Counted from the first letter of the stretch, positions 34,541 through 41,711 are shown. The stretch is DNA of 44,338 nucleotides from Clostridia bacterium (GCA_017428085.1 JAFRRP010000067.1:1-44338); one strand, 5' to 3'. Program-made: numbers and translations. The notes: generated by a model not told the origin, from the sequence alone.

Positions 34541-34734
34541 AAGCCGCCGGCTTGGTATGTCATCAACGCGCTTGCGCGTTGTATGTAATCATCGCAGATG
34601 TATGTAATCGCCGAAGGCGAATGGCATCAGGCGCGTAAGCGTCTGTTTGTCCTCCGGCGGCTTGATGACATTCAACACTGCGTGTTGATTACATACGACA
34701 CTTCGTGTCAATTACATACACTTGCTTCGCAAGC
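34541..34734. repeat. Array of about nine short hairpins with GTATGTAATC spacers, second half inverted
   Basis: Reading from the left, small stem-loops (AAGCC-GCC-GGCTT; AACGCG-CTTG-CGCGTT; ATC-GCA-GAT; TCGCC-GAA-GGCGA; GGCGC-GTAA-GCGTC) alternate with spacers GTATGTCATC or GTATGTAATC. After about 34650 the spacer is reversed (GATGACATTC, GATTACATAC, AATTACATAC) between AACAC-TGC-GTGTT, GACAC-TTC-GTGTC and CTTGC-TTC-GCAAG. An AAGCCGCCGG/CCGGCGGCTT pair (34541-34550, 34654-34663) links the halves. Stems differ in sequence but keep pairing and length. It starts 5 bases after the tRNA terminator and ends 31 bases before the four-helix-bundle gene. Confidence 0.85.
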
Positions 34735-34765
34735 GATTGATGAAATTACCGAGAGGTTTTGAAAA

Positions 34766-35116
34766 ATGGCTGGCAATCCTTTGCTTGAATACTCCGAAGA
34801 ACTTGCGGTAAAATGCGAATTACTATGTAAAAGCATTAAAGGCAACGCAAATACGGTATTTCAGCTTCGCAAATCTTCCTCAAGCGTTTTTGCGAATATT
34901 ACAGAAGCCCAGTATCCGCAAAGCTTACCGGATATGCTGTCCAAATTCAAGATCGCGAGAAAAGAATGCGCGGAAACAGAATCATGGCTGAAACTGTTAT
35001 TTAAAACAGCCGTTATTGACGAAAGTACGTATAAAACATACAGGAACCTGTGCGGGAGGATACGCCGTCTGCTTACCGCTTCATGCATAACGATTGAAAA
35101 GAAAATACAGAAGTGA
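34766..35116 (+). CDS. Four-helix-bundle protein (23S rRNA intervening-sequence/Avd-like family)
   Basis: 116 residues, all helical. The pattern LLEYSEELAVKCELLCKSIK, QLRKSSSSVFANITEAQYPQ, KFKIARKECAETESWLKLLF and a C-terminal RRLLTASCITIEKK helix matches the small four-helix-bundle family found inside 23S rRNA intervening sequences and related to Avd of diversity-generating retroelements. Conserved family features include the SS-x-(I/V)-x-ANI-x-EA turn and the E-T-x-x-WL segment. There is no catalytic motif; Avd-like members bind nucleic acid as pentamers. GAGAGG lies 9 bases before the ATG. Its upstream region is entirely the hairpin array, so the two probably form one unit; the function is unknown. 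Confidence 0.85.
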   Translation: MAGNPLLEYSEELAVKCELLCKSIKGNANTVFQLRKSSSSVFANITEAQYPQSLPDMLSKFKIARKECAETESWLKLLFKTAVIDESTYKTYRNLCGRIRRLLTASCITIEKKIQK

Positions 35117-35137
35117 TTATTCTCCCTTTTAACGATC

Positions 35138-35455
35138 AAAGGAGCTGTCGCATTGACAAATTGAAGTTTGTCGCGATGATTTGCGGTAGCGCGGCACCTC
35201 AGTGCCGCTTGTGGCGATTGTCACTTTTGAAACGGATTTTTCTCATCGCTCGTTTTCCCTGCAAAATCGGCGTTTTCTGACCAAACAATTCATTGAAAAA
35301 GTTGTTTTTATCTGTAGCGGCACTGAGGTGCCGCGCTACCGGGAGGGCTCGACAAATCCCTAATTTTTAATCTTTTCATCAAAAAAAAGGATTCTTGAAC
35401 GTAACCGTTCAGGAATCCGTTGATTTCAGGGGATTCTTAACGCGACAGCCCCTTT
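35138..35455. mobile_element. 318-bp non-autonomous element with nested inverted repeats
   Basis: The outer ends AAAGGAGCTGTCGC (35138-35151) and GCGACAGCCCCTTT (35442-35455) are inverted copies with one mismatch. Inside, a perfect 25-bp inverted repeat (35185-35209 with 35316-35340) is the GTAGCGCGGCACCTCAGTGC palindrome family. A 13-bp hairpin (arms GGATTCTTGAACG and CGTTCAGGAATCC, 35389-35418) precedes the right end. There is no ORF. It is a MITE-type element depending on a transposase elsewhere. Confidence 0.75.
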
Positions 35456-35560
35456 TTTGTGTTTTCTGATAAAAGATCAAATCGCTTCCCTGAATTCATT
35501 TTTTAAACAAAGGAAGCGGTTTGATTGTTCAACACAATTGTGTTATGCTTTTTTGGATTT

Positions 35561-36145
35561 TCATAATATTGTAATGGAGTTAGGATCGTTGATAAAGATA
35601 CATCTTCCAAAAAAGTTGGAGATTTCCCCTTTAACCTCTATATAATCACCTACGTTATATTTTGAAGTATCTGTTCCTCCTTCAACAATGATCCAACCTT
35701 TTTCAAGTGATAGCACACTTTGGAATGTGTGTTTAGGTGTTGTATACTCAGTGCGTCCTTTAATTGATGTTATTTTTCCACATATAGTTATTTTTGCGCC
35801 TAAACAAGATGATACAAAATTAACATCGCTGTCCCCTTTGAAAATAATACTTTTAATACTATCAGATATAACAGTTCCATCATTTAACGTAATTGTAATC
35901 GTGCTTTTCTTGTTCATAAGCATTTTTTGACCAAGAAAACCTCCGCACACAAGCGCAATTACAAGTAATACAATTAATGCTGGGTTCTTAAAAAGAGGTT
36001 TTTTATTCTTTGCTCCGCATGAAGGACAGACTTTTGCGCTTTTTACCATCTGTGCTCCGCAAGTTTTACAAGATTTCATTTTTTTGTTGGACAAAGATGT
36101 CTGTTCTGTTTGTACTACCACATTAACAGTATTTTCACTTTCCAT
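35561..36145 (-). CDS. Zinc-ribbon membrane protein with OB-like domain
   Basis: 194 residues: a low-complexity N-terminus, a zinc ribbon (CKTCGAQMVKSAKVCPSCG, two CxxC pairs), one transmembrane helix (about 53-71, LIVLLVIALVCGGFLG) and an extracytoplasmic part resembling the OB-fold tRNA_anti-like domain (KITICGKITSIKGRTEYTT; YNVGDYIEVKGEISNFFG). Its coding DNA is clearly AT-rich against the neighbouring genes, which suggests recent acquisition. The function is unknown; it may be a surface sensor or binding protein. An ATG with GAGAGGA upstream is used. Confidence 0.75.
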   Translation of the reverse strand: MESENTVNVVVQTEQTSLSNKKMKSCKTCGAQMVKSAKVCPSCGAKNKKPLFKNPALIVLLVIALVCGGFLGQKMLMNKKSTITITLNDGTVISDSIKSIIFKGDSDVNFVSSCLGAKITICGKITSIKGRTEYTTPKHTFQSVLSLEKGWIIVEGGTDTSKYNVGDYIEVKGEISNFFGRCIFINDPNSITIL

Positions 36146-36220
36146 TGTTTTCTATCCTCTCTTTTTTTTATCTAAAATATGGGGAAAAAATCATAAAAAT
36201 ATCACAGCCCCTTTCGCGCA

Positions 36221-36254
36221 AAACAAAAAAGTGCAGCAACCGAAGCTGCTACAC
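36221..36254 (-). terminator. Rho-independent terminator facing the zinc-ribbon gene
   Basis: The minus strand reads GTGTAGCAGC, loop TTCG, GTTGCTGCAC (10 bp including two wobbles), then TTTTTTGTTTT. It lies upstream of the zinc-ribbon start, so it probably ends the hydrolase/DtxR transcript. Confidence 0.75.
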
Positions 36255-36278
36255 CGAAAAATACACAGCTCCGAAGCT

Positions 36279-36397
36279 GCCACGCTAATTTATTACAATT
36301 ATCAGTATGATTCTATAATAAATCAGAGCCTGTATTTTTACCTAAAGAAGATAAAAATACACACTGATAATTGTAAAAAGTATTAAATTAACGTGGC
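36279..36397. mobile_element. AT-rich palindromic element
   Basis: The left arm (36279-36306, GCCACG.TAATTTA.TTACAATTATCAGT) and right arm (36363-36397) are inverted copies with a small insertion; the central 14 bases pair perfectly. Inside, TGTATTTTTA and TAAAAATACA form a second inverted pair. No ORF; the size and form are those of a MITE remnant. Confidence 0.65.
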
Positions 36398-36474
36398 TTC
36401 ATTACGATACCACACAATCATAATTTTTTCAAGTGTTTTCCCGCTTTTTTCTTTCCTGTTGGTCAAAAATATGA

Positions 36475-36627
36475 TATACTGCTTTTGGTGAAAAAGCTAT
36501 GAGCAAAACCGGCGGCAGATAATACGGGCAAGAAGGCAGCTCTCCGAAATGTTAACTTCTATCCATGAAAATATCATCACTTTACACTGCGAACGCCCCC
36601 GTTCCCGAAGGAACAGAGGCGTTTTTT
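36475..36627 (+). ncRNA. Candidate small RNA: extended -10 promoter through terminator
   Basis: A TGATATACT extended -10 (36472-36480) is followed about 110 bases later by a terminator whose stem combines AACGCC/GGCGTT and GTTCC/GGAAC around a CGAA loop (36592-36620), then TTTTTT (36622-36627). No ORF of note lies between, and the RNA does not match any class I recognise (not SRP, 6S, RNase P or a known riboswitch). The nearest gene on this strand is 5 kb away. Confidence 0.35.
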
Positions 36628-36707
36628 GTTAAAAAAAACGATACAGTCGTCAGGACAAAAATCGTCCCATGCCTTCAAAAAAACACAAGAAAGCAATATA
36701 GAAACTG

Positions 36708-37673
36708 TTATTCTTCCAGAAACGCGGCGATATCATCCCAGAACGCCCCGTCCTGCGCGGTCATGCGGTCCCAGTCCGCGTCTTTGAAGAAGTCCTGCTT
36801 CTCTTCCAACGTTTTCAGACGCCCTTCCTTGATCTCCTGATTGAACGCGCCGAACATATCGTTCATATACGCCACGGCGTCCGGCGTGTAGTTGGGGTTG
36901 TGCTTGCGCCCGTCGCGGATCATCCAGCGCACATCGGCATTATCGGTATTTTCCCGCAGATACCCGGTATGACGGTCGTACCGCACCATCTGGTCGTCCT
37001 TGGAATGGGCGAACAGGAATCGCGTTTTCCGGCCGTTGACGGCGTCCAGCGTACAGTAATCGAAATAATCAGGTGCCGCGTTTTTCTCGAAGGCGCACAG
37101 GCGCTTTAAGACCGTTTTGCGCAGCGGAGCCGCCACGCCGCTCATATTATCCTCCAACAGCCGTTCCACGGAAATAAAGCCGGAGATCACCACGGCCTTG
37201 CCGATATCGCCGTGCAGCGACGCGATGTTGCCCGCCGCGTAACCGCCCCAGGAATGGCCGACGACAAATACGCGCGCGTACCGCTGAAAGATCCCCTCGC
37301 TTTTCAGGTAACGCAGGCAATTATCCAGGTCGGTCAGCGAACGGGACATGCTGACGATATCCGGTCCCTCCGAAGCGAAGCAGCCGGTGTTGTCATAGGC
37401 CAGCACGGGATAGCCCCTGCCGCACAGCTCGACGATCTCCTTCAAGTAGGAACGGTGCCCGCCGCCGATGCCGTGGCAGAAGACGACCAGCTCCCCTTCT
37501 TTCGGTTCGCCGACGGTGTACCAATGCGCCGCCAGCCGATACGCGCCGGACGAAAACGAAAACGGCTCGTCCCGTAGCTGCGGGAAATCCTTTGCTTCAA
37601 AGTAACGGAGATACCCGGTATCGTCGTAACGGCGGATAAAATTCTTTCGGTATTCGCTTTCTACGATCCCCAT
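36708..37673 (-). CDS. Alpha/beta hydrolase
   Basis: 321 residues with the hydrolase fold. The oxyanion region is VVFCHGIGGGHRSYLKE, the nucleophile serine is in the GHSWGG elbow (VFVVGHSWGGYAAGN), the acid is in FAHSKDDQMV, and the histidine is in DGRKHNPNYT. The substrate is unknown; the size and C-terminal acid/histidine spacing fit an esterase or lipase-like enzyme. It starts one base after the stop of the DtxR-type gene, so it is co-transcribed with a metal-dependent regulator. Confidence 0.88.
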   Translation of the reverse strand: MGIVESEYRKNFIRRYDDTGYLRYFEAKDFPQLRDEPFSFSSGAYRLAAHWYTVGEPKEGELVVFCHGIGGGHRSYLKEIVELCGRGYPVLAYDNTGCFASEGPDIVSMSRSLTDLDNCLRYLKSEGIFQRYARVFVVGHSWGGYAAGNIASLHGDIGKAVVISGFISVERLLEDNMSGVAAPLRKTVLKRLCAFEKNAAPDYFDYCTLDAVNGRKTRFLFAHSKDDQMVRYDRHTGYLRENTDNADVRWMIRDGRKHNPNYTPDAVAYMNDMFGAFNQEIKEGRLKTLEEKQDFFKDADWDRMTAQDGAFWDDIAAFLEE

Positions 37674-37674
37674 A

Positions 37675-38052
37675 TCAACCCTTCTTTTCCGCCGCCGCGA
37701 TATGTCGCTTCAGCGCCTCAAAGGTCTCGTCGCTGATCACGTGCTCCATTTTGCACGCGTCCTCCGCGGCCGTCTGCGGGTTCACGCCGAGTTTTGCGAT
37801 AAACGTGGACAGAAACGTGTGCCGCTCGTAGATCTTTTCGGCGATGCGTCTTCCCTCCTGCGTCAGGGTGAGATACCCCGCGCCGTCCACTTCGATCAGC
37901 TTTTGTCCCCGCAGCAGCTTCATGCCGCGGCTGATGGAGGGCTTGGAAAAACCCATGTGCTCCACCACGTCGATGGACCGCACGTGGTCCATCTTCTGGG
38001 ATAAGATCAGAATCGTTTCCAGATACATTTCACCGGATTCATGAATCGTCAT
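37675..38052 (-). CDS. DtxR/MntR-family metal-dependent transcriptional regulator
   Basis: 125 residues: a winged helix (SIDVVEHMGFSKPSISRGMK) and the DtxR dimerisation/metal domain with HTFLSTFIAKLG and EDACKMEHVIS (the E-x-x-C-x-x-E-H metal ligand pattern), plus glutamates of MTIHESGEMYLE. It has no C-terminal SH3-like domain, as in MntR. It probably senses manganese or iron. The ATG at 38052 has GGGAG upstream. It leads the two-gene unit with the hydrolase. Confidence 0.92.
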   Translation of the reverse strand: MTIHESGEMYLETILILSQKMDHVRSIDVVEHMGFSKPSISRGMKLLRGQKLIEVDGAGYLTLTQEGRRIAEKIYERHTFLSTFIAKLGVNPQTAAEDACKMEHVISDETFEALKRHIAAAEKKG

Positions 38053-38079
38053 AGCGTTCACTCCCATTTAAACAGTAAA

Positions 38080-38118
38080 GCCGGTCAAACGGTCCTCTCG
38101 CGGTTCCGTCTGACCGGC
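38080..38118 (-). promoter_or_regulatory. Long hairpin at the start of the DtxR-gene leader
   Basis: Arms 38080-38092 and 38106-38118 (GCCGGTC.AACGG type, 12 of 13 positions pair) have a 13-base loop and lie just after the predicted transcription start. It could be a DtxR-type operator or an RNA element controlling the unit. Confidence 0.45.
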
Positions 38119-38121
38119 GTC

Positions 38122-38150
38122 ATTATAGCATATTACGGCAGCAAAAGCAA
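38122..38150 (-). promoter_or_regulatory. Sigma-A promoter of the DtxR-hydrolase unit
   Basis: Minus strand TTGCTT (38145-38150), 17-base spacer, TATAAT (38122-38127). Confidence 0.75.
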
Positions 38151-38180
38151 CCCTCGTTTTCCGTAGAGGAAAAACAGTTC

Positions 38181-39722
38181 TTATTCTTTCAGCGCGGCGT
38201 GGATCGAATCGAAGGTCTCCTCCACCTCTTTGTCCGGCGCGCCGGTCAGCAGGCTCACCACGATCATGGCGACGGCGCCGCAGATGAACGCGGGCAGCAG
38301 CTCATAGATGGCAAACGCGCCGCCCAGCTTGGCGATGCCGAACTTCCAGATGAAGATCATGGCGCCGCCGGCCACCATGCCCGCCAACGCACCGAAGCGG
38401 TTGGCCTTTTTCCAGAACAGCCCGATCAGGATCACCGGGCCGAAGGCCGCGCCGAAGCCCGCCCAGGCGAAGGACACGATGCGGAACACGGAGGAGGCGG
38501 GATCCCATGCAAAAACAATAGCGATCAAAGCGATCACAATGACGGAAACACGGGCGATCAGCATGACCTTTTTCTCGGAAAGCTTCAGATTCATGGAATC
38601 CACCAGAATATCCTGCGTGACGCTGGAGGAGGCGGCGATCAGCTGGGAATCCGCCGTGGACATGGTGGAGGCCAGGATGCCAGACAGGAAGATACCGGCC
38701 AGGAACGCGAAGAAGCCGTTTTTCAGGGAGATATACTTGGAGATATCCACAATGATGGTCTCCGCGGCGGAGGCGCTCTCGTACGTGGGCACGATGTCGG
38801 CTTTCATCAGCGAATAACCGACGACGCCGATCAGGATGGCGACGCCCATGGAGATGACCACCCAGACGCTGGCTACCCGGCGGGAGGTCTTCAGCTTGGC
38901 GGGATCTCTGATCGCCATAAACCGGAGCAGGATATGGGGCATACCGAAATACCCGAGTCCCCATGCCAACGTAGAAACGATCGTCAAAAAGCCGTAGGTG
39001 CCCGTCGTATTATCGGCCACACTGAAGCCCTTGAAAATATCCAGATAGCCGTCCAATCCGCTCACGTTGTTAAATACGCTGCCGAAGCCGTTGACAGCGC
39101 CCGCGCCGAGACCGACGACGGTCACAAGGGCTACCGTCATGACGATCGATTGAACAAAGTCCGTCGTGGAGGCGGCCAGGAATCCGCCCAGCGTGCAGTA
39201 CAGCACGATCACGGCGGCGGAAAGGGTCATCGCAAGATGATAATCCATATTGAACAGCGTTCCGAACAGCTTGCCGCAGGCGGAAAATCCGGACGCCGTA
39301 TAAGGAATGAAGAAAATGATGATGACCAGCGCGGCGATCACCGAAAGGATATTGCTGGAATCCGCGAAGCGCTTGGAAAAGAACTCCGGCAGCGTGACCG
39401 CGTTGATCTTTTCCGAATACACGCGCAGGCGCTTGGCCACGATCAGCCAGTTGACGTAGGTACCGATGGAAAGGCCCACCGCCGTCCAGACGGCTTCCGC
39501 AAGGCCGGTCATCAGGGCAAGGCCGGGCAGACCCATCAGCAGCCAGCCGCTCATATCGCTGGCTTCCGCGCTCATGGCAGTGACGAAGGGGCCCAGCTTT
39601 CTGCCGCCCAGATAGAAGTCGTCGCTGCTCTTGTTCTTTTTCGACGTCACGACGCCTACGGCGATCATAAACGCCAGATACAGCACGATAGCGACCATGA
39701 TCAGGATATCGTTCATGTTCAT
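38181..39722 (-). CDS. putP: Sodium/proline symporter
   Basis: 513 residues with about 13 transmembrane helices of the sodium:solute symporter family. It matches PutP: SSDDFYLGGRKLGPFVTAMS, ASDMSGWLLMGLPG, a helix with VTLPEFFSKRF, the GFGAAFGPVILIGLFWKKAN segment, and ILASTMSTADSQLIAASSSV with the conserved serine/threonine pair for sodium. The ATG at 39722 follows GAGGTG; a longer frame to 39791 is rejected because it covers the promoter. Confidence 0.93.
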   Translation of the reverse strand: MNMNDILIMVAIVLYLAFMIAVGVVTSKKNKSSDDFYLGGRKLGPFVTAMSAEASDMSGWLLMGLPGLALMTGLAEAVWTAVGLSIGTYVNWLIVAKRLRVYSEKINAVTLPEFFSKRFADSSNILSVIAALVIIIFFIPYTASGFSACGKLFGTLFNMDYHLAMTLSAAVIVLYCTLGGFLAASTTDFVQSIVMTVALVTVVGLGAGAVNGFGSVFNNVSGLDGYLDIFKGFSVADNTTGTYGFLTIVSTLAWGLGYFGMPHILLRFMAIRDPAKLKTSRRVASVWVVISMGVAILIGVVGYSLMKADIVPTYESASAAETIIVDISKYISLKNGFFAFLAGIFLSGILASTMSTADSQLIAASSSVTQDILVDSMNLKLSEKKVMLIARVSVIVIALIAIVFAWDPASSVFRIVSFAWAGFGAAFGPVILIGLFWKKANRFGALAGMVAGGAMIFIWKFGIAKLGGAFAIYELLPAFICGAVAMIVVSLLTGAPDKEVEETFDSIHAALKE

Positions 39723-39762
39723 AATGCACACCTCATTTTTTCCATTGTTAAAATACCGCGTG

Positions 39763-39791
39763 ATTATAGCACATTCAAAAACAGACTGCAA
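39763..39791 (-). promoter_or_regulatory. Sigma-A promoter of putP
   Basis: Minus strand TTGCAG (39786-39791), 17-base spacer, TATAAT (39763-39768), about 40 bases before the ATG. Confidence 0.75.
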
Positions 39792-39818
39792 TACAGAATG
39801 AAGTATAGACTAAATTAC

Positions 39819-39861
39819 AACAAGATCCGCATAAACCATTTGATTATACGGATCAGTTGTT
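39819..39861. promoter_or_regulatory. Inverted repeat between putP and the TetR-family gene
   Basis: GATCCGCATAA (39824-39834) and TTATACGGATC (39844-39854) pair over 11 positions with one mismatch, flanked by AACA and TTGTT. It may be a TetR-family operator upstream of putP or a terminator-like structure for the TetR gene; it has no strong T-run. Confidence 0.45.
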
Positions 39862-39895
39862 AGACTGATATTAAGAACGATATAAATACGAAATA

Positions 39896-40477
39896 TTATT
39901 TTTTGATTTCCGCCAACAGTACCGGCAGAATGCGCTGCGCGTAATGCTTCAGGGAAAACGACCATTCCGCCATGCACCACTCCGCGATCATGGCGCGCTC
40001 GCACATGGCGTACAGCCGCACGATCTCGTTAACGGTCAGTTCGGCAGTCAGTTCGCCTTTTTCCTGCCCTTCCGTCACGATCCGGCGCAGCAGCTTAAAA
40101 TAGAACCTGTCGTTGTCCAGCAGGCTTTTTTCGCCCTTTTTTACCAGTTGAGCGGAATACAGCTTGGCGATCAGATGTTGGTCGATCGTGTTGTCGATCA
40201 GGTCGAAAAGCTCGCGGTTCAGGAACAGCAGCACGTCAAAGCTGTGCATATCAGGGGGGATCTGTCCGGCCAGTTCCTCGTATTTTTCATCAAACAGATA
40301 GGCAAGTGAATCCAGCAGCGCGTCCTTGCTCTCGAAATAGTGATAAAAGGAGCCCTTGGAGGTGCCGGACAACTCCACGATATCGTCCACCGTGGTGTCG
40401 TCGTAGCCGTTTTTGTAAAACAACTCCCACGCGGCGGAAACGATCTTGGTCTTCGTATTTCTGCTCTTTTTCGGCAT
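39896..40477 (-). CDS. TetR-family transcriptional regulator
   Basis: 193 residues: an N-terminal TetR helix-turn-helix (IVSAAWELFYKNGYDDTTVD, GTSKGSFYHYFESKDALL) and a helical ligand-binding domain with two close helices (DLIDNTIDQHLIAKLYSAQL). It most likely regulates a nearby transporter or itself; the palindrome at 39819-39861 upstream of putP is a candidate target. No paired efflux pump is next to it. Confidence 0.9.
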   Translation of the reverse strand: MPKKSRNTKTKIVSAAWELFYKNGYDDTTVDDIVELSGTSKGSFYHYFESKDALLDSLAYLFDEKYEELAGQIPPDMHSFDVLLFLNRELFDLIDNTIDQHLIAKLYSAQLVKKGEKSLLDNDRFYFKLLRRIVTEGQEKGELTAELTVNEIVRLYAMCERAMIAEWCMAEWSFSLKHYAQRILPVLLAEIKK

Positions 40478-40552
40478 AGCGTTCAGACCTTCCGCAATAA
40501 GAAATCCATAAGAAAAACAGGCAGAAAACGAACGTCCTGCCTGAAAAGATCA

Positions 40553-41260
40553 TCAGCCGAAGATGCGCTTCATCATTTCGGCGTAGGCGTCCTCCACGTT
40601 GCCCAGGTCACGGCGGAAGCGGTCTTTATCCAGCTTTTCGTGGGTGGTGGAATCCCAGAAACGGCAGGTATCGGGCGAGATCTCGTCCGCCAGGATGATC
40701 TTGCCGTCGGGGGTACGGCCGAATTCGATCTTGAAGTCGATCAGGTCGATGTTGATCTTCTTGAAAAAGCCCTTCAGAAACTCGTTGATGCGGAAGGTGT
40801 AGTCGGCGATGGTGTCCAGCTCTTCCTTCGTGGCCCAGCCCATGGCGAGGATGTGATAGTCGTTGACCATGGGGTCGCCCAGCTCGTCGTCCTTGTAGCA
40901 GTATTCCAGAATGGTGGATTTGAGCGCCGTTCCCTCGGGGCAGCCCACGCGTTTGGAGAAGGACCCGGCCGCCACGTTGCGGACGATGACCTCCAGCGGA
41001 ACGATGGAGACCTTTTTCACCAGCGTGTCGCGGTCGTTGAGCTCCTGCACGTAATGGGTGGGGATGCCTTCCTTTTCCAGCAGGCTCATCAGGTAGTTGG
41101 ACATCTTGTTGTTGACCACGCCCTTGCCGACGATGGTGCCCTTTTTCAGGCCGTTGAACGCGGTGGCGTCGTCCTTATAGGAGACGATGTAGAGGTTGGG
41201 ATCGTCCGTCGCATAGACCTTCTTGGCCTTGCCTTCGTAAAGCTGTTCTCTCTTTTCCAT
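40553..41260 (-). CDS. purC: SAICAR synthetase (PurC)
   Basis: 235 residues, normal for the bacterial enzyme. It has the PurC signature [20 protein letters not shown], the ATP-binding segment [20 protein letters not shown] and [18 protein letters not shown]. It ligates aspartate to CAIR in purine synthesis. AGGAGG precedes the ATG at 41260; a longer frame to 41446 runs through the promoter and is not used. It is isolated from other pur genes. Confidence 0.96.
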   Translation of the reverse strand: MEKREQLYEGKAKKVYATDDPNLYIVSYKDDATAFNGLKKGTIVGKGVVNNKMSNYLMSLLEKEGIPTHYVQELNDRDTLVKKVSIVPLEVIVRNVAAGSFSKRVGCPEGTALKSTILEYCYKDDELGDPMVNDYHILAMGWATKEELDTIADYTFRINEFLKGFFKKINIDLIDFKIEFGRTPDGKIILADEISPDTCRFWDSTTHEKLDKDRFRRDLGNVEDAYAEMMKRIFG

Positions 41261-41299
41261 AGTCAAACCTCCTGAATAAGTTGATTTCAAACAAGCTAT

Positions 41300-41328
41300 A
41301 TCATAATACGAAACAGCCGGGATTACAA
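41300..41328 (-). promoter_or_regulatory. Sigma-A promoter of purC
   Basis: Minus strand TTGTAA (41323-41328), 17-base spacer, TATGAT (41300-41305). It is divergent from the attenuator operon promoter. Confidence 0.75.
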
Positions 41329-41357
41329 GCTGTTTTTTTGCAAATTTACAAAAAATA

Positions 41358-41386
41358 TTGACAAACGGATCATTGTCTGTTATACT
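41358..41386 (+). promoter_or_regulatory. Near-consensus sigma-A promoter of the attenuated ABC-ATPase operon
   Basis: TTGACA (41358-41363), a 17-base spacer, TATACT (41381-41386). Transcription would start near 41393, leaving a leader of about 310 bases before the ATPase gene. Confidence 0.9.
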
Positions 41387-41418
41387 GATGCAAAATTCAG
41401 CCAAAGGAGGCGATCGAT

Positions 41419-41469
41419 ATGACCACGCATATTTATCGGATGGCATATTTATCGCCTGCGGTACGCTGA
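41419..41469 (+). CDS. 16-residue leader peptide
   Basis: ATG at 41419 with a strong AAAGGAGG 9 bases upstream; the peptide is [16 protein letters not shown]. It lies between the promoter and the first terminator, and eight of its bases (41435-41442) can pair with the left arm of that terminator. Its position and start signal indicate a regulatory leader, whose translation decides the RNA fold; the peptide does not match a leader I know. Confidence 0.75.
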   Translation: MTTHIYRMAYLSPAVR

Positions 41470-41588
41470 ACGCAAGGGATATATCGTTTCAGATGCACAT
41501 CCGATTTCGGGTGTGTTTTTTATTTGCCTGACGCCGTGTTCCGGTCAACAGGCTTGTTTCGCACCCGGAGAGGGTGCTTTTTGTTTTT
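41435..41588 (+). promoter_or_regulatory. Five-segment transcription attenuator with two terminators
   Basis: Segments: A 41435-41442 (in the leader peptide ORF), B 41496-41505, C 41508-41515, D 41560-41567, E 41572-41577. B and C form the first terminator (8 bp, then TTTTTT). D and E form the second (GCACCC/GGGTGC, then TTTTTGTTTTT). A pairs with B (8 bp perfect) and C pairs with D (8 bp, one wobble), which blocks both terminators. This is the classical layout of leader-peptide attenuation. Confidence 0.8.
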
Positions 41589-41651
41589 CGTGGAAAGCCT
41601 CCCGAATATGGGTCCAACGGAAAATCCACGATCCGAAAGGGGATGTTTACG

Positions 41652-41711
41652 ATGAACGCGATACACATGTTATCAAGAAAATCTGACAAAGGAAAGAGGC
41701 GATGCCCTTGA
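41652..41711 (+). CDS. 19-residue ORF overlapping the ATPase start
   Basis: ATG at 41652 behind AAAGGGG; the peptide is MNAIHMLSRKSDKGKRRCP. Its stop (TGA, 41709-41711) overlaps the first codons of the ATPase gene, which suggests translational coupling. It lies after the second terminator. Whether the peptide itself acts is unknown. Confidence 0.5.
   Translation: MNAIHMLSRKSDKGKRRCP

Noticed and set aside
34541..34734. Hairpin array considered as a CRISPR array
   Set aside because: The repeated part is only about 10 bases, the intervening units are themselves palindromic, the spacer orientation flips, and no cas gene is present.
36475..36627. Small RNA region considered as SRP RNA, 6S RNA or a known riboswitch
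   Set aside because: The conserved SRP loop, 6S bubble and known aptamer motifs are not visible.
41402..41446. Upstream extension of purC through 41446
   Set aside because: It would run across the purC promoter and the divergent promoter; the family start with AGGAGG is at 41260.
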